From Methanosarcinales archaeon (GTDB lineage Archaea; Halobacteriota; Syntropharchaeia; Alkanophagales; Methanospirareceae), in NCBI GenBank assembly GCA_030611045.1, contig JAUWQN010000003.1, positions 1-50,158 of the forward strand: a stretch of DNA of 50,158 bases. The letters run 5' to 3'. The stretch's first letter is position 1, and each line of letters begins with the position of its first letter. The position numbers were made by a program, and so were the translations under genes. Of the stretch, positions 17,801 to 25,694 are shown one piece after another. The notes beneath the pieces are model-generated. The model did not search any database and had not been told where the DNA came from. It worked only from the letters and a program-made list of their open reading frames with translations.

Positions 17801-17960
17801 AGAGGGAGAAGAAGGAACGCCACCGAGTTCCGCAGAGGACGCAAAGAGCGGGCATATTTACGAGAAGAGATGGAAAATAGGCGACAAGGATGTTTACCTT
17901 GCAATTAAACCGATTTTGTCTGTAGAACGAGATAAGAATATCTCGAAGAGAGAAAAATAG
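14883..17960 (+). CDS. ileS: Isoleucyl-tRNA synthetase
   Basis: A 1025-residue class Ia synthetase that charges tRNA-Ile. Landmarks in order: the HIGH-equivalent PHPGH (residues 56-60), the editing (CP1) domain with LAWTTTPWTL and TADFVTLDEGTGIVHTAPAFG, zinc-type Cys pairs (CWRCG, CNDCG, CDSC), and KMSKS (605-609). An anticodon-binding domain with SNWYIRRSRRRFW follows, then a long C-terminal domain. Length and the late domain fit archaeal/eukaryote-type IleRS. It starts at ATG 14883 following GGTGATAGGGT. Confidence 0.97.
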   Translation: MLYFKRETQKADFAKLEEEILELWDREKTFERSVDQRDGCDKFVFVEGPPTANGLPHPGHILTRVVKDLVLRYKTMRGFYVRRKAGWDTHGLPVEIEVEKDLGISSKQEIEKYGIEKFNQKCKDSVFRYEKEWVNATKRVGFWIDMDDPYITFKNDYIESVWWSLKEIWNRGLLYKGHKVVPFCPRCETTLSSHEVAQGYQDVEDPSIYVKFKVKQENDESEPLYLLAWTTTPWTLLGNIALAVHPSHTYVKVRVSVKDEDRVKENVLILAEARLDVLEGEYEIIERFKGKDLEDLKYEPLFDFAKIEGGEAHKVITADFVTLDEGTGIVHTAPAFGEVDYEVCREKKLGFSQPVSIDGHFTDEVPPLEGMFVKDADRLIIDMLTQRGILYKEERYLHSYPFCWRCGSPLLYYARESWFIAMKSLRDNLLANNEQINWYPEYLKYGRFGNFLEDIEDWALSRERFWGTPLNIWLCNDCGQGHCVGSIKELQEKAKNSVPSDIDLHRPYIDDVVLECDSCSGDMQRVKDVIDCWYDSGSAPFAQWHYPFEVEEFRQNFPAHFITEAIDQTRGWFYSLLGVSTAIFDAPPYLNVLSLGHILDEKGVKMSKSKGNVVDMNTLFDTEAADALRWYLFTAGPLTDDIRFSAQAIREKQKKFLNTLWNSYFFFVTYATIDQFSPNEKSIPVEQRNAIDRWLISRLNTLTKDVIDALERFELHVASRKIEEFTINDLSNWYIRRSRRRFWIVEENFDKDCAYLTLYEVLVSLCKLLAPFVPFVTEHIYQNLVRGVLEDERDSVHLCDYPSPDESLIAVELEGSMELISKLVDAGRRARSDAGIKIRQPLKEVVVTCGKDKREKAERMAGILKDEVNVKEVKFGDASEGIADLLEGELANYKRAEVDEETCLFLDCCPSKTLIEEGLVRDIVRRTQGMRKDLDLEYTEKIEIMYACDEEVKEAIQNFSDYICNETLAVSIEEGEEGTPPSSAEDAKSGHIYEKRWKIGDKDVYLAIKPILSVERDKNISKREK

Positions 17961-18024
17961 CAATTTATATATATGACAAAAAAAGAGGAATGGAATAAAA
18001 AACTAAAAAGGTGATGAAAAAGAA

Positions 18025-18216
18025 ATGCCAACAGTAGTAGATGAAGAGAAGTGTGATGGATGTGGGACTTGTGTAGAGGAATGCGCGGTGGAGTGCATAA
18101 CCTTAGAGGGCGACGAGGACAACAAAAAAGCGAAAATCAATCAAGAGGAGTGCACTGATTGCGAGACCTGCATAGACGTATGCGAGCAGGGCGCGATCAG
18201 CATGGTAGAGGAATAG
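18025..18216 (+). CDS. 2[4Fe-4S] ferredoxin
   Basis: A 63-residue low-potential electron carrier with two CxxCxxCxxxC clusters: CDGCGTCVEEC and CTDCETCIDVC. The Pro that usually follows the fourth Cys is Ala or Glu here. An acidic insert (LEGDEDNKK) separates the halves. It starts at ATG 18025 behind an AAAAGGTGATGA ribosome site. It follows IleRS by 64 bases and may be a single-gene unit. It probably supplies reducing power to anaerobic enzymes such as CO dehydrogenase or hydrogenases encoded elsewhere. Confidence 0.93.
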   Translation: MPTVVDEEKCDGCGTCVEECAVECITLEGDEDNKKAKINQEECTDCETCIDVCEQGAISMVEE

Positions 18217-18279
18217 TAAACACACCTCTCGAGAAGACCGCTGGATAAACCTCAAATAGTAAGGTAAGGGGATGAAGAC

Positions 18280-18786
18280 GTGGGTACCGCTGAGGCAGCA
18301 GTGGAGATAGAACGTATAGGGGTAACGAATCCCGAGGAGAAGCAGGTAATAATCGGGCAGGGTAATTTCAGTATATTTACCTGCGATGACCTCTTCAAGA
18401 CTCTTTTGACCACTGTGCCCGGGATAAAATGTGCTGTTGCAATGAACGAAGCGGTGCCGAGATTGACGAGAGTCACGGGGAATGAGGAGAGCCTGAAGAA
18501 GTTAGCGGGTGAGAACTGTCTCCGAATCGCCGCCTCTCACACTTTTTTTATTATTATGGATGATGCGTTTCCCATAAATGTACTGAACGCTCTGAAGTCA
18601 CATCCCGCAGTTGCAACTATCTTCGTAGCTTCTGCAAATCCGTTGGACGTGCTTATTGCCGAGACCGAACTTGGACGAGCGGTCATTGGTGTAGTTGATG
18701 GCACATCGGCTAACAGGGTAGAGACTGAGGCAGAGAAGAGAGAACGAAGAGAGCTGTGCGAGAAGTTAGGGTATGTGGTTGAGTAG
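18280..18786 (+). CDS. Adenosine-specific kinase (COG1839)
   Basis: A 168-residue protein matching the archaeal adenosine-specific kinase family (PF04008): EKQVIIGQGNFSIFTCDDLFKTLLTTVPGIKCAVAMNEA, then a G(N/E)xxxLxxLA stretch and HTFFIIMDDAFPINVLNALKSHPAVATIFVASANP, ending with GVVDGTSANRVET. Members occur mainly in archaea and some thermophiles and phosphorylate adenosine or related compounds. It starts at GTG 18280 (no in-frame ATG) behind AAGGGGATGAAGAC. It is 63 bases downstream of the ferredoxin on the same strand. Confidence 0.9.
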   Translation: MGTAEAAVEIERIGVTNPEEKQVIIGQGNFSIFTCDDLFKTLLTTVPGIKCAVAMNEAVPRLTRVTGNEESLKKLAGENCLRIAASHTFFIIMDDAFPINVLNALKSHPAVATIFVASANPLDVLIAETELGRAVIGVVDGTSANRVETEAEKRERRELCEKLGYVVE

Positions 18787-18933
18787 CTAGCTAACTTTGC
18801 CTTTTTTTTCCTTTACTTTTTAAGTCAATATTCTTTGTGATTTTTGTCTCTCTTTTAGTTAAGACTCTACTTCTTGAGCGCTACAAGGAGTGGGTTTATT
18901 TTAAATACTATTAAGGATAATCTATATATTAAC

Positions 18934-19182
18934 ATGAAAAAAGATGAGCTGGTGCACCTCCATATGTTATTGGCTCAATTTAAGAAGTACTGTGAGGTAA
19001 ATGGCGTGAACGCTGATTTCAGTAAATATAACGAGTTGGGTATTTCTCCTTTTCAGGTGCACCGAAGCAAGGAAGAGCACAAGCAGGCTATTTTTGTTCT
19101 GGCGACCGAACTTGCGTCAATGGCAGCGAGAGATACTCTTACAGAAACTAAAAAACGTCAGAAAGGGAGAAAGCAAGAATAA
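18934..19182 (+). CDS. UPF0058 family protein
   Basis: An 82-residue protein with the archaeal UPF0058 pattern: MKKDELVHLHMLLAQFKKY, then a tyrosine-leucine region, ISPFQVHRSKEEHKQAIFVLATELA. The His and Glu residues are conserved in the family. The function is unknown; members are small helical proteins restricted largely to euryarchaea. The frame is open from TTG 18874, but ATG 18934 matches the family start and has a TATA-like TCTATATATT just upstream, implying a nearly leaderless transcript. Confidence 0.85.
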   Translation: MKKDELVHLHMLLAQFKKYCEVNGVNADFSKYNELGISPFQVHRSKEEHKQAIFVLATELASMAARDTLTETKKRQKGRKQE

Positions 19183-19237
19183 GGACGCTGTTTAGTTTGG
19201 CTTGTCGAATCTAAGTCGTTTATCATAAAGCAAAGCA

Positions 19238-19996
19238 TCATCGCCCTCGCCGCATCGCAATCTCAGACAACTCTGCCTGTACGCGAGGCTCCTGATATTT
19301 TTCAGTGCCGTGCAGATAATCCACAATCACTTCATATTCTTGATCCGCGAGAACGTCCTTGAGCCACGCCATGCCCTTTGTCATAAAAGGAATTAAGCAA
19401 TGCAGCTTTATGTCATATTCTTTCGCAAGCTCTTCCGCGCCTTGCTCCCTATCCAGGACGACGATGACATCTGAGCACGTTACGTGCTTCAACCCGCGCA
19501 CTTCCAGCTCGAATTCCAATTGCTTTACGGCTAACACTTTACTACCAAATTTTGTTACAAGATCATCTACAATCCCCACAGTATCGCCATCTTCTAAGAC
19601 GCCTTCAATCATAGAATGCTCGCCATATTCTTTTACAAAATTATTGAAATCCTCTAACGACCGCACCCCTTCTAATTTCCGTGTGAAACACGAAGGAATG
19701 TTCGCCTCTAAAGAAATGGCGGTGGCTATCGGTATGCCTGCAGTAGCAACACCAATGATCCTGTTTATATCGTTGCATTCTTCTCTTATAAGACTGCCCA
19801 GGACATAGCCAACTTTCTTGAGCAGTTCGGGGTAGGAGGACAGAGGACGTAATTGGATGTACAGAGGGCTCCACATGCCTGAAACGAGCGTCCATCCTTG
19901 CGGGTTATCTCTGAACCACGTCTTTATCATGCCACGTTTATACAAAGCACGTATTATCTCTTTTCCTACTTTCTCTTTTTCTTCTTGCCAGCTCAT
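19238..19996 (-). CDS. Orotate phosphoribosyltransferase-like protein
   Basis: A 252-residue type I PRTase. The PRPP-binding loop is DTVGIVDDLVTKFGS (138-152), and upstream are RPLSSYPELLKKVG and GVATAGIPIATAIS, the OPRT signature for ribose-phosphate binding. It would add PRPP to orotate to give OMP. It lies 26 bases downstream of an OMP-decarboxylase-like gene on the same strand, so together they would make UMP. The protein is longer than typical archaeal PyrE (about 180-210) because of an insert (residues about 106-130) and an extended C-terminal tail. Confidence 0.85.
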   Translation of the reverse strand: MSWQEEKEKVGKEIIRALYKRGMIKTWFRDNPQGWTLVSGMWSPLYIQLRPLSSYPELLKKVGYVLGSLIREECNDINRIIGVATAGIPIATAISLEANIPSCFTRKLEGVRSLEDFNNFVKEYGEHSMIEGVLEDGDTVGIVDDLVTKFGSKVLAVKQLEFELEVRGLKHVTCSDVIVVLDREQGAEELAKEYDIKLHCLIPFMTKGMAWLKDVLADQEYEVIVDYLHGTEKYQEPRVQAELSEIAMRRGR

Positions 19997-20022
19997 TCTT
20001 CGTACTCACTTCCAGTTGGTTG

Positions 20023-20742
20023 TTAAGTTAAGTTAAGTGCTTCATCACAAAATCTTCGTGCGGCATCTGCCATATCTTCGTGCTCATAAATTCCCGCACC
20101 TATAATCGCATACGCAGGTGCACCTTCTAAGACTCCAAAAGCGGATTTTATATCCCCGCCTTGTTTGCCAATCCCAGGCATGCTGTATTCTGGCGATTTC
20201 ACTATTCCAGACAACAACTTGTGGTACTGCTTAATAACCGCAGGTTTATTCCCCGGCACAATAAAATGGTTCACACCCTTCTCAGCCGCAATCGTGTACA
20301 TCTCCACGGGTGCATTGTCTCTGATAAACCCCTCTTCTTTCGCTAAATATCCATGATGCGTCATTTCTCCACCTACCATGGGTGTCAATTTTTCATCGTA
20401 GAGCGCATCTATGAATGCTGCTTCAGTTTGAGGGCCCGCCTGTGGGAAGATTATTACCCCTTTTATCCCTGCTTCCGCGCAGATCGCTGCAAACTTTTCA
20501 CCCATCCGCGGAATATCAGTTCCTGCTTTTTGGTGGTCATAGATCACCGGTAAATCGGTATATTCGTTCACAATATTGACTAATCGAGGGAGACCATAGG
20601 TTAACCCGAGAATAGCGCCGATTTTGTAGCCAACAATGCCCTCGAGGTCATACGTCGCCGCAATGAGTTTCCTGAACGTTTTTATATCATATACGTCACA
20701 AGCGGGAATAACGCCACGTTCAAGATGGAATAGTCCGCTCAT
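20023..20742 (-). CDS. Orotidine-5'-phosphate decarboxylase-like protein
   Basis: A 239-residue TIM-barrel protein. The substrate lysine strand is VGYKIG (K40), the catalytic region DHQKAGTDIP (D69, K72, D76), and the phosphate loop MPGIGKQGGD matches the OMPDC PGIGxQGGD. Classical OMPDC has DxKxxDIP; here the spacing is Dx2Kx3DIP, one residue longer in each gap. The gene pairs with the OPRT-like gene downstream (26-base gap), supporting a role in UMP synthesis. Its ATG overlaps the stop of a small upstream ORF by 4 bases. Confidence 0.82.
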   Translation of the reverse strand: MSGLFHLERGVIPACDVYDIKTFRKLIAATYDLEGIVGYKIGAILGLTYGLPRLVNIVNEYTDLPVIYDHQKAGTDIPRMGEKFAAICAEAGIKGVIIFPQAGPQTEAAFIDALYDEKLTPMVGGEMTHHGYLAKEEGFIRDNAPVEMYTIAAEKGVNHFIVPGNKPAVIKQYHKLLSGIVKSPEYSMPGIGKQGGDIKSAFGVLEGAPAYAIIGAGIYEHEDMADAARRFCDEALNLT

Positions 20743-20990
20743 CTTATTTCCCCCTTTTGAATTGTAAGCCGATCAGGCAGAATCTTCTCTAATTCTTTCA
20801 TGCTTGTATAACCTTTACGCATCAATCTTTTATATTTTTTGGACACCCCAGTGCGCACGGTAAAGCTGATGGCATGGACCGGAGTGGCGTAGAGTTGAAG
20901 GAGGAAGAGGGCAAGCACTGCCGCTTTCCCTACGGAACGGATTACCGACTCCAAATCTCTAAGATGAACATTCATGGTTTTTGTTTCCAT
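20739..20990 (-). CDS. Small protein (83 aa) overlapping pyrF-like start
   Basis: Begins METKTMNVHLRDLESVIRSV, then a hydrophobic stretch (AAVLALFLLQLYATPVHA) that could be a membrane or signal segment, then a basic tail (KKYKRLMRKGYTSMKELEKILPD). Its TGA overlaps the decarboxylase ATG in an ATGA junction, which suggests translational coupling. I do not recognise the family. A second Met at residue 6 could be the start. It may be a real regulator or a chance ORF; the coupling is the main argument in favour. Confidence 0.4.
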   Translation of the reverse strand: METKTMNVHLRDLESVIRSVGKAAVLALFLLQLYATPVHAISFTVRTGVSKKYKRLMRKGYTSMKELEKILPDRLTIQKGEIR

Positions 20991-21290
20991 TATTCTGTCT
21001 CATTTTGATGTTTCTTGCGAAGTTAACGTTTAGGGTAACGATGATGTTAGTTCTGCTCCCTCCTGCGGGAGGAACATTTACAGTCGAACCGTTAAACGCA
21101 AGAATTTCTTCATCCTTCTTAGCCACGTAAGCAAACGGCGTCTTCGATGTTACGTTTGCCATCGTTCCAAGGGCCCGTAGGTTTGACCGAGATGGGTTTT
21201 AATCGTAAGCTGGTCTCAGGTGCAGCCGATAGTTCCGCATGTATACAATACTGCAACAATCATTTTACTACCTCCTTTTCTTGCGCAGAA
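20959..21290 (-). other. Possible disrupted small gene upstream of the pyrF-like operon
   Basis: On the minus strand an excellent ribosome site (AAAAGGAGGTAGTAAA, about 21269-21284) leads into ATG and a 15-codon frame MIVAVLYTCGTIGCT that ends in TGA. A later frame gives a 67-residue ORF from ATG 21162 (MANVTSKTPFAYVAKKDEE) that is beta-rich and ends within the next small ORF. Strong initiation followed by an immediate stop suggests a decayed gene or a leader-type peptide. Nothing here is recognisable. The stretch 21291-21423 holds only AT-rich spacer. Confidence 0.25.
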
Positions 21291-21423
21291 TCTCTTATTT
21301 TGTTAAAAGTTTGGATTTGATTCAACATTTTTATATGCCTTCTCCCACGTATCCGGAAAAAGTTCAATAAAAATAGGGAAAAGAGCTTTGAATTTAATCT
21401 TCGTGCTCTTCCCATCCTCTTTT

Positions 21424-21711
21424 TTATTTCTTCATGCGCTCTAAGTACTCATCTATGTGAATCGCAGGTAGTGTCAGTACTTCCATTTTGCCTCCAGCAG
21501 TCAGTGCGATAGCTAATTTCATAATGACTTCCTCGCTTTCCGCTTTCAATATGTTCATGAAATCATAGGAACCTAAAAGAGCGTACTGGCTTATTACTTT
21601 CACACCCATCCTCTCCGCTTCTTCAGTTACTTCTTCTATCTTCTCTGGTTTGTCTCTTATTACTTTCCTACCTTCTGTCGTAAGTGTTGACAGCATCAAA
21701 TATATGCCCAT
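21424..21711 (-). CDS. GYD-domain protein
   Basis: A 95-residue ferredoxin-like-fold protein of the GYD family (PF08734): YLMLSTLTTEGRKVIRDKPEKIEEV, then MGVKVISQYALLGSYDFMNILKAESEEV (SYD in place of the namesake GYD) and a LTAGGKMEVLTLPAI strand. Members are small, probably oligomeric proteins of unknown role, common in archaea. It appears monocistronic, with a GGAGG-like AAGCGGAGGAAAAG site upstream of ATG 21711. Confidence 0.88.
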   Translation of the reverse strand: MGIYLMLSTLTTEGRKVIRDKPEKIEEVTEEAERMGVKVISQYALLGSYDFMNILKAESEEVIMKLAIALTAGGKMEVLTLPAIHIDEYLERMKK

Positions 21712-21879
21712 TTTTCTTTTCCTCCGCTTTTTGGTTACTAATAAAGGCTGACGAGTTAAAAAGCTACCGGTAAAAGGTGAATAGAGTGAAGTAATGATTA
21801 GTTCGTATTCTCCTCGCTTTTCAGCGTTATCGCTTTTGCGGTGAAAGTAGAGCCGTTAAATCAAAGGTGATAGCATAAT

Positions 21880-22389
21880 CTAAATCTGAATTATCCAAGT
21901 ACCAGAAAAAAGTACATAACCCATAAAAAGTAAGCTCAGTATGGCCAATATAATATATATCCAGTAAATGATAGTCCTTATTCTGAATTGCTTTAAATTA
22001 ATACTTCGTTTATTCACATAGTCCTCTGCCGATGAAAACCGGTCGCATAGCAAATCATCAATTCCAAATGCTTTTAAATCGTTCTTAGTAAGTGTGTTCT
22101 GAATGTCAAGTTTATTACGAATGACAGAAATCGCATAGGTTGCTTGTAAATAATAACGACTTCCTCTATATAAAACCAACATTCCAAATATGCTGAATAG
22201 TAATGCTAAGAAGGGGAAGGTTACTGTAAGGATTGTTGGTGCTTGTGCTCTTATTAGTATTGCACTTAATCCTAAAAGTGCAATAATTAAAGCCGTAAAG
22301 AAATCTGAACTCCGCCATATTGAGGTATGGTATTCGTTCGCTAAGGATCTCTGCTCAGCAAGCAATGCGCGTAAATCTTCTTCTTTCAT
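21880..22389 (-). CDS. Membrane protein, three to four TM segments, unknown
   Basis: A 169-residue protein with an N-terminal cytoplasmic-looking helix (MKEEDLRALLAEQRSLANEYH), a hydrophobic pair (FFTALIIALLGLSAILIRA and ILTVTFPFLALLFSIFGMLVLY), a soluble linker, and a C-terminal segment (IIYWIYIILAILSLLFMGYVLF). The paired helices followed by a soluble region and a further helix recall SLATT/RipA-like membrane effectors, but I cannot confirm that. AT-rich codons differ slightly from those of the neighbours. Confidence 0.65.
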   Translation of the reverse strand: MKEEDLRALLAEQRSLANEYHTSIWRSSDFFTALIIALLGLSAILIRAQAPTILTVTFPFLALLFSIFGMLVLYRGSRYYLQATYAISVIRNKLDIQNTLTKNDLKAFGIDDLLCDRFSSAEDYVNKRSINLKQFRIRTIIYWIYIILAILSLLFMGYVLFSGTWIIQI

Positions 22390-22498
22390 CTTCTAATCTA
22401 ATAGCCTCCATCTCCCTGTCCAACCCAATATCCTTTGCTTGTATATAAATCTATCGCGATATTTTTTAGCAGAAATCTACTCACCTAAAGGAGATAGT

Positions 22499-24055
22499 TT
22501 AGGCAATGGTTTTTACCATAAACGGGCCTTCGCGTGTGTAGCCAAACCGTGCATAATAGTCTCGCACACCTATCCCGCTCATCACTGCTATCTTCCTGTA
22601 TCCCTTATCAGCCGCTATTTCCTCTGCTTTTCTTAATAAATGTGTTCCGTAGCCGCGATGCTGCCAGCTCTGCTGCTTCCGTTCGCCCAAGCCAACCAGT
22701 TCGCCATACACATGCAGGTCGCGAACCAAAGCAGCGTGCTTCAGCTCCGCACGATGAGGCGCGTACGGAAACCGCAACCTCAAAAGCGCTATTAAAATAT
22801 CGTTCTCAACGTCTTCGTAAGAGAGGAAATATTCTGTGCCCATGCATGCCTCGTAACGCTCTGATAAAAATATTATCTCCTGCTCATCGGCAACTCGCCC
22901 TACCAAACGAGAAAGACCTGCCTCTCTGCACCGTACACACTGGCATCTGTACCCTTCATCGTGCAATCGCGCATTCACTAATTGTCGCAGGTTGCTCTTC
23001 TTCACTCCCGCTTCTATGAACTGCGCAGGAATATCCCGCTGTATCCTTTGTATCCGCACCCACTTCGGTATTATTCGTTTCGCATACGTGATTATCTCAA
23101 TCGCTTCGTCCTCACAAATCGGCTTATAATCGCCCCGTTTCCACATATCATATAACTGCGTACCTTTAACCACCAGCGTAGGATATATCTTCAAATAATC
23201 CGGCTTGAAGTTGGAATCGTAGAAGATGCGTTCAAACATCTCTTTATCTTCTTTGAGGGTTGCGCCCGGCAAGCCAAGCATCACGTGAAAGCCCACCTTT
23301 AATGCACTATCGCGCGCTCTTCTGTTCGCCTCTATCGAATCTTCGACCGAATGCCCTCTACGTATAGTTTCTAAAACAGTGTTCGTGACCTGCTGCACGC
23401 CCAACTCGACTTTAGTAGCACCCATTTCCAGCATCTGCCCTATCTCTCCTTCATTCGCATAATCCGGTCTCGTCTCAAACGTCATACCAGTATTTCGTAT
23501 CTCCACCCCCCTCTCGCCTCCAAAATCCTTTATCGCATCCAGGCACCTTTTTACAAACCATCGCTGGTAATCTAAGGGCCTCGCAGTGAGCGTGCCACCC
23601 ATCAGGATCAACTCAACCTTCTCGAAATCGTGCCCGATTTCCGCTATCTGATGTAGCCTCGCTTTAACCTGTTCGTAGGGCTCGAAACCGTGTTGAGCAG
23701 CTCTACTGGCAGCAGGTTCCCGCCCGATGTAACTCTGCGGCGACTCGAAATCCGAGGCTGGACCACCGGGGCACATTATGCATTTCCCATGTGGACAGGG
23801 ATAAGGAGAAGTCATCACCGCAACAGGGGCAACGCCTGAAGCAGTACGCATCTTCTTCCTCTTTAATCGCTCTTTTAAATCATCTCGACTTAATTTCAGC
23901 ACGTCAGAATTTCGCGGAATGCTACACAACCCATATTTACTGCTTATTTCTTTCTTTAACCTATTTATGCTCTTTGCATCGCTTAATCCTCTTTCCGCTA
24001 CGATTTCTGCTATTTCCTTACATGCGAGGTCGTAGGTATTCGTATCTGCTGCCAT
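22499..24055 (-). CDS. elp3: Elp3: tRNA U34 radical SAM / acetyltransferase
   Basis: This 518-residue enzyme installs the carboxymethyl group at C5 of wobble uridine in tRNA. The radical SAM cluster is CPHGKCIMC (C87, C92, C95), followed by GGP, LILMGGTLTARP, VELGVQQVTNTVL and the LPGAT strand. A CxCVRC-type zinc segment (YRCQCVRCREAG) precedes the C-terminal GNAT domain with its acetyl-CoA loop QHRGYGTHLLRKAEEIA. Length and domain order are standard for archaeal Elp3. It starts at ATG 24055 with AGGAG just before it. Confidence 0.96.
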   Translation of the reverse strand: MAADTNTYDLACKEIAEIVAERGLSDAKSINRLKKEISSKYGLCSIPRNSDVLKLSRDDLKERLKRKKMRTASGVAPVAVMTSPYPCPHGKCIMCPGGPASDFESPQSYIGREPAASRAAQHGFEPYEQVKARLHQIAEIGHDFEKVELILMGGTLTARPLDYQRWFVKRCLDAIKDFGGERGVEIRNTGMTFETRPDYANEGEIGQMLEMGATKVELGVQQVTNTVLETIRRGHSVEDSIEANRRARDSALKVGFHVMLGLPGATLKEDKEMFERIFYDSNFKPDYLKIYPTLVVKGTQLYDMWKRGDYKPICEDEAIEIITYAKRIIPKWVRIQRIQRDIPAQFIEAGVKKSNLRQLVNARLHDEGYRCQCVRCREAGLSRLVGRVADEQEIIFLSERYEACMGTEYFLSYEDVENDILIALLRLRFPYAPHRAELKHAALVRDLHVYGELVGLGERKQQSWQHRGYGTHLLRKAEEIAADKGYRKIAVMSGIGVRDYYARFGYTREGPFMVKTIA

Positions 24056-24184
24056 CTCCTATGATTAATATTACATGATGCATCTACTTGCTCAATAAAG
24101 AGCAGGAAAAAATTCAAATCACATTTGGAGTTCGGAATTTATAAGTCCCCTGAACATTGAGTGAGCATGTGCATTTGTTACAGC

Positions 24185-25018
24185 TCATGCGTATCCGATT
24201 AAATCTTCTCTATCTCCCTCTCTTTCTTGTTCTCCAATCTCTTCGCTTTCTCTCGTTATACTCCCCTCTATGAGTTCCCCCTCTCTTCTCATTCTTTCCT
24301 CCAAATCAGATATATCTACTTTCAATCCCACTATCTCACCTACTTTTTCCAATAATCCCTTCGCAGCATTAAAATCCGGATATTCAGGCTCTGCAGGATT
24401 CTGTGCAGTGTTTGCGAATAAACATATCCCCTTTATCCCTTTCTCTCGCCCTATAGCAGCTACAAGTCCGGAAAAGCCTATAAATCTATCTACATGTGTC
24501 TTTTCAATTCCGTATTTAGTCATCTCTTCCAACAATTTCACATCGGTTGCGCAGCATCTGGCTCCCTCCTCTATTACCTGCGCACCAAGCGAAATCACCT
24601 CTTTTATGTGCAGCTCTACGAACAAATCCGTGAGTTTATCCGCGACCATATAATGGTTAAGCGCATCATAAGCCTGATAACCGCTTATTATCACGATGTC
24701 TCGGCTCTGTGCTTGCGCCTGTTTTTTATTATTCAGTATATAGAGTTTCACGCTTGGAAGTTCCACCACATTGTCTTTCGCTAGTTGTGCACCCACGTGG
24801 CTGGGAGCGCAGAGATAAGAAGGGCCGTAATAAACGCTGGGGAAGCCGTATGAAAAGAGTTCAGCAAATAATTGCGGCTGTGATTTTTCTACAAGTGCAT
24901 CTATGACAAGTTTACCAACAGATCGAAGCCCTGGTGCTCCCACTATTGCTATCGGATCTTTCAGCTTTAGCTTACGCGTATCCCGGTAATTTATCCACGC
25001 TCTTTTTGTTATGCTCAT
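24185..25018 (-). CDS. PAC2-family proteasome assembly chaperone-like protein
   Basis: A 277-residue PAC2/COG2047 protein: PIAIVGAPGLRSVGKLVIDAL, ELFSYGFPSVYYGPS, ARDIVIISG-type strand, CCATDVKLLEEM and FIGFSGLVAAIGREKGIKGICLFA. Archaeal homologues (PbaA/PbaB) chaperone 20S proteasome assembly, and some dock through a C-terminal HbYX-like tail. This one has a long charged extension ending LIGYA, with tyrosine next to last. In this window it is the only other gene tied to the proteasome besides the ARC operon 14 kb away. Confidence 0.85.
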   Translation of the reverse strand: MSITKRAWINYRDTRKLKLKDPIAIVGAPGLRSVGKLVIDALVEKSQPQLFAELFSYGFPSVYYGPSYLCAPSHVGAQLAKDNVVELPSVKLYILNNKKQAQAQSRDIVIISGYQAYDALNHYMVADKLTDLFVELHIKEVISLGAQVIEEGARCCATDVKLLEEMTKYGIEKTHVDRFIGFSGLVAAIGREKGIKGICLFANTAQNPAEPEYPDFNAAKGLLEKVGEIVGLKVDISDLEERMRREGELIEGSITRESEEIGEQEREGDREDLIGYA

Positions 25019-25256
25019 ATTCTAAAATAAACAGGTATTTCTTAAAAAGAATATGAAAAGATAAAAGAGCTTGCGGGTCTAAGAAGCGTCGCCACTGATA
25101 ATCCGTGTCACTTCAAATTCCGTTCGTGAAGACCGATGACTTTACATAGCACTTTACATAGCATGAGTGCCTTTACCACCAGTTAGGATACCGGGCAGGA
25201 ATAGAGCCATTCCTGTAACTTGATGGTATGTGTGGGGGTGAATTGAATTGATAGTA

Positions 25257-25668
25257 ATGTCCGAAGAGCAGAAGCGGATAAAGGTACTGCATGTAGATGA
25301 CGAGCCGGATTTCCTCGCGTTGACAAAAGCTTTCTTGGAGCGAGAATATGCAGAGTTTAGCATTGACGCCATAACCTCGGCTGGAGAAGCCGTCGAACTC
25401 TTAAAGAGTGGCACATGATGTGGTCGTCTCGGACTACAAGATGCCTGTGATGGACGGTGCTGAGGCGACCAGAAGGATAATTGAAAACAATCCAAAAGCG
25501 AACATTTACCTGTTCACCGCATATGCCGGAACAGAGACAGAGAGCGAGGCACTCAAAGCGGGTGCGAAGGGGACAATAGGCAAAGGCGCAGACTGGAACT
25601 GAACAGCGGAAACTATTGCTAATATTCTGAACACTTTTGACAAAGACCTGAAGTCGCACGAGTTGTAG
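25257..25668 (+). pseudogene. Response-regulator receiver domain, frameshifted
   Basis: ATG 25257 opens a CheY-like receiver (KVLHVDDEPDFLALTKAFLE) that hits TGA after LLKSGT. A different frame then continues HDVVVSDYKMPVMDGAEATRR (phospho-acceptor Asp in SDYKMP) and LFTAYAG. The usual conserved Lys-Pro near the end appears as GTIGKGADW, followed by an in-frame TGA and the remaining helix TAETIANILNTF to TAG 25666. One indel near 25417 and one nonsense codon make this a pseudogene, unless both are sequencing errors. No histidine kinase is adjacent. Confidence 0.8.
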
Positions 25669-25694
25669 CCTTTTTAAAATCGAAATTTGAGCAG

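Noticed and set aside
25141-25165. Direct repeat of CTTTACATAGCA
   Set aside because: Two adjacent 12-base copies in a spacer with no gene boundary or symmetry to suggest a function; could be chance slippage.
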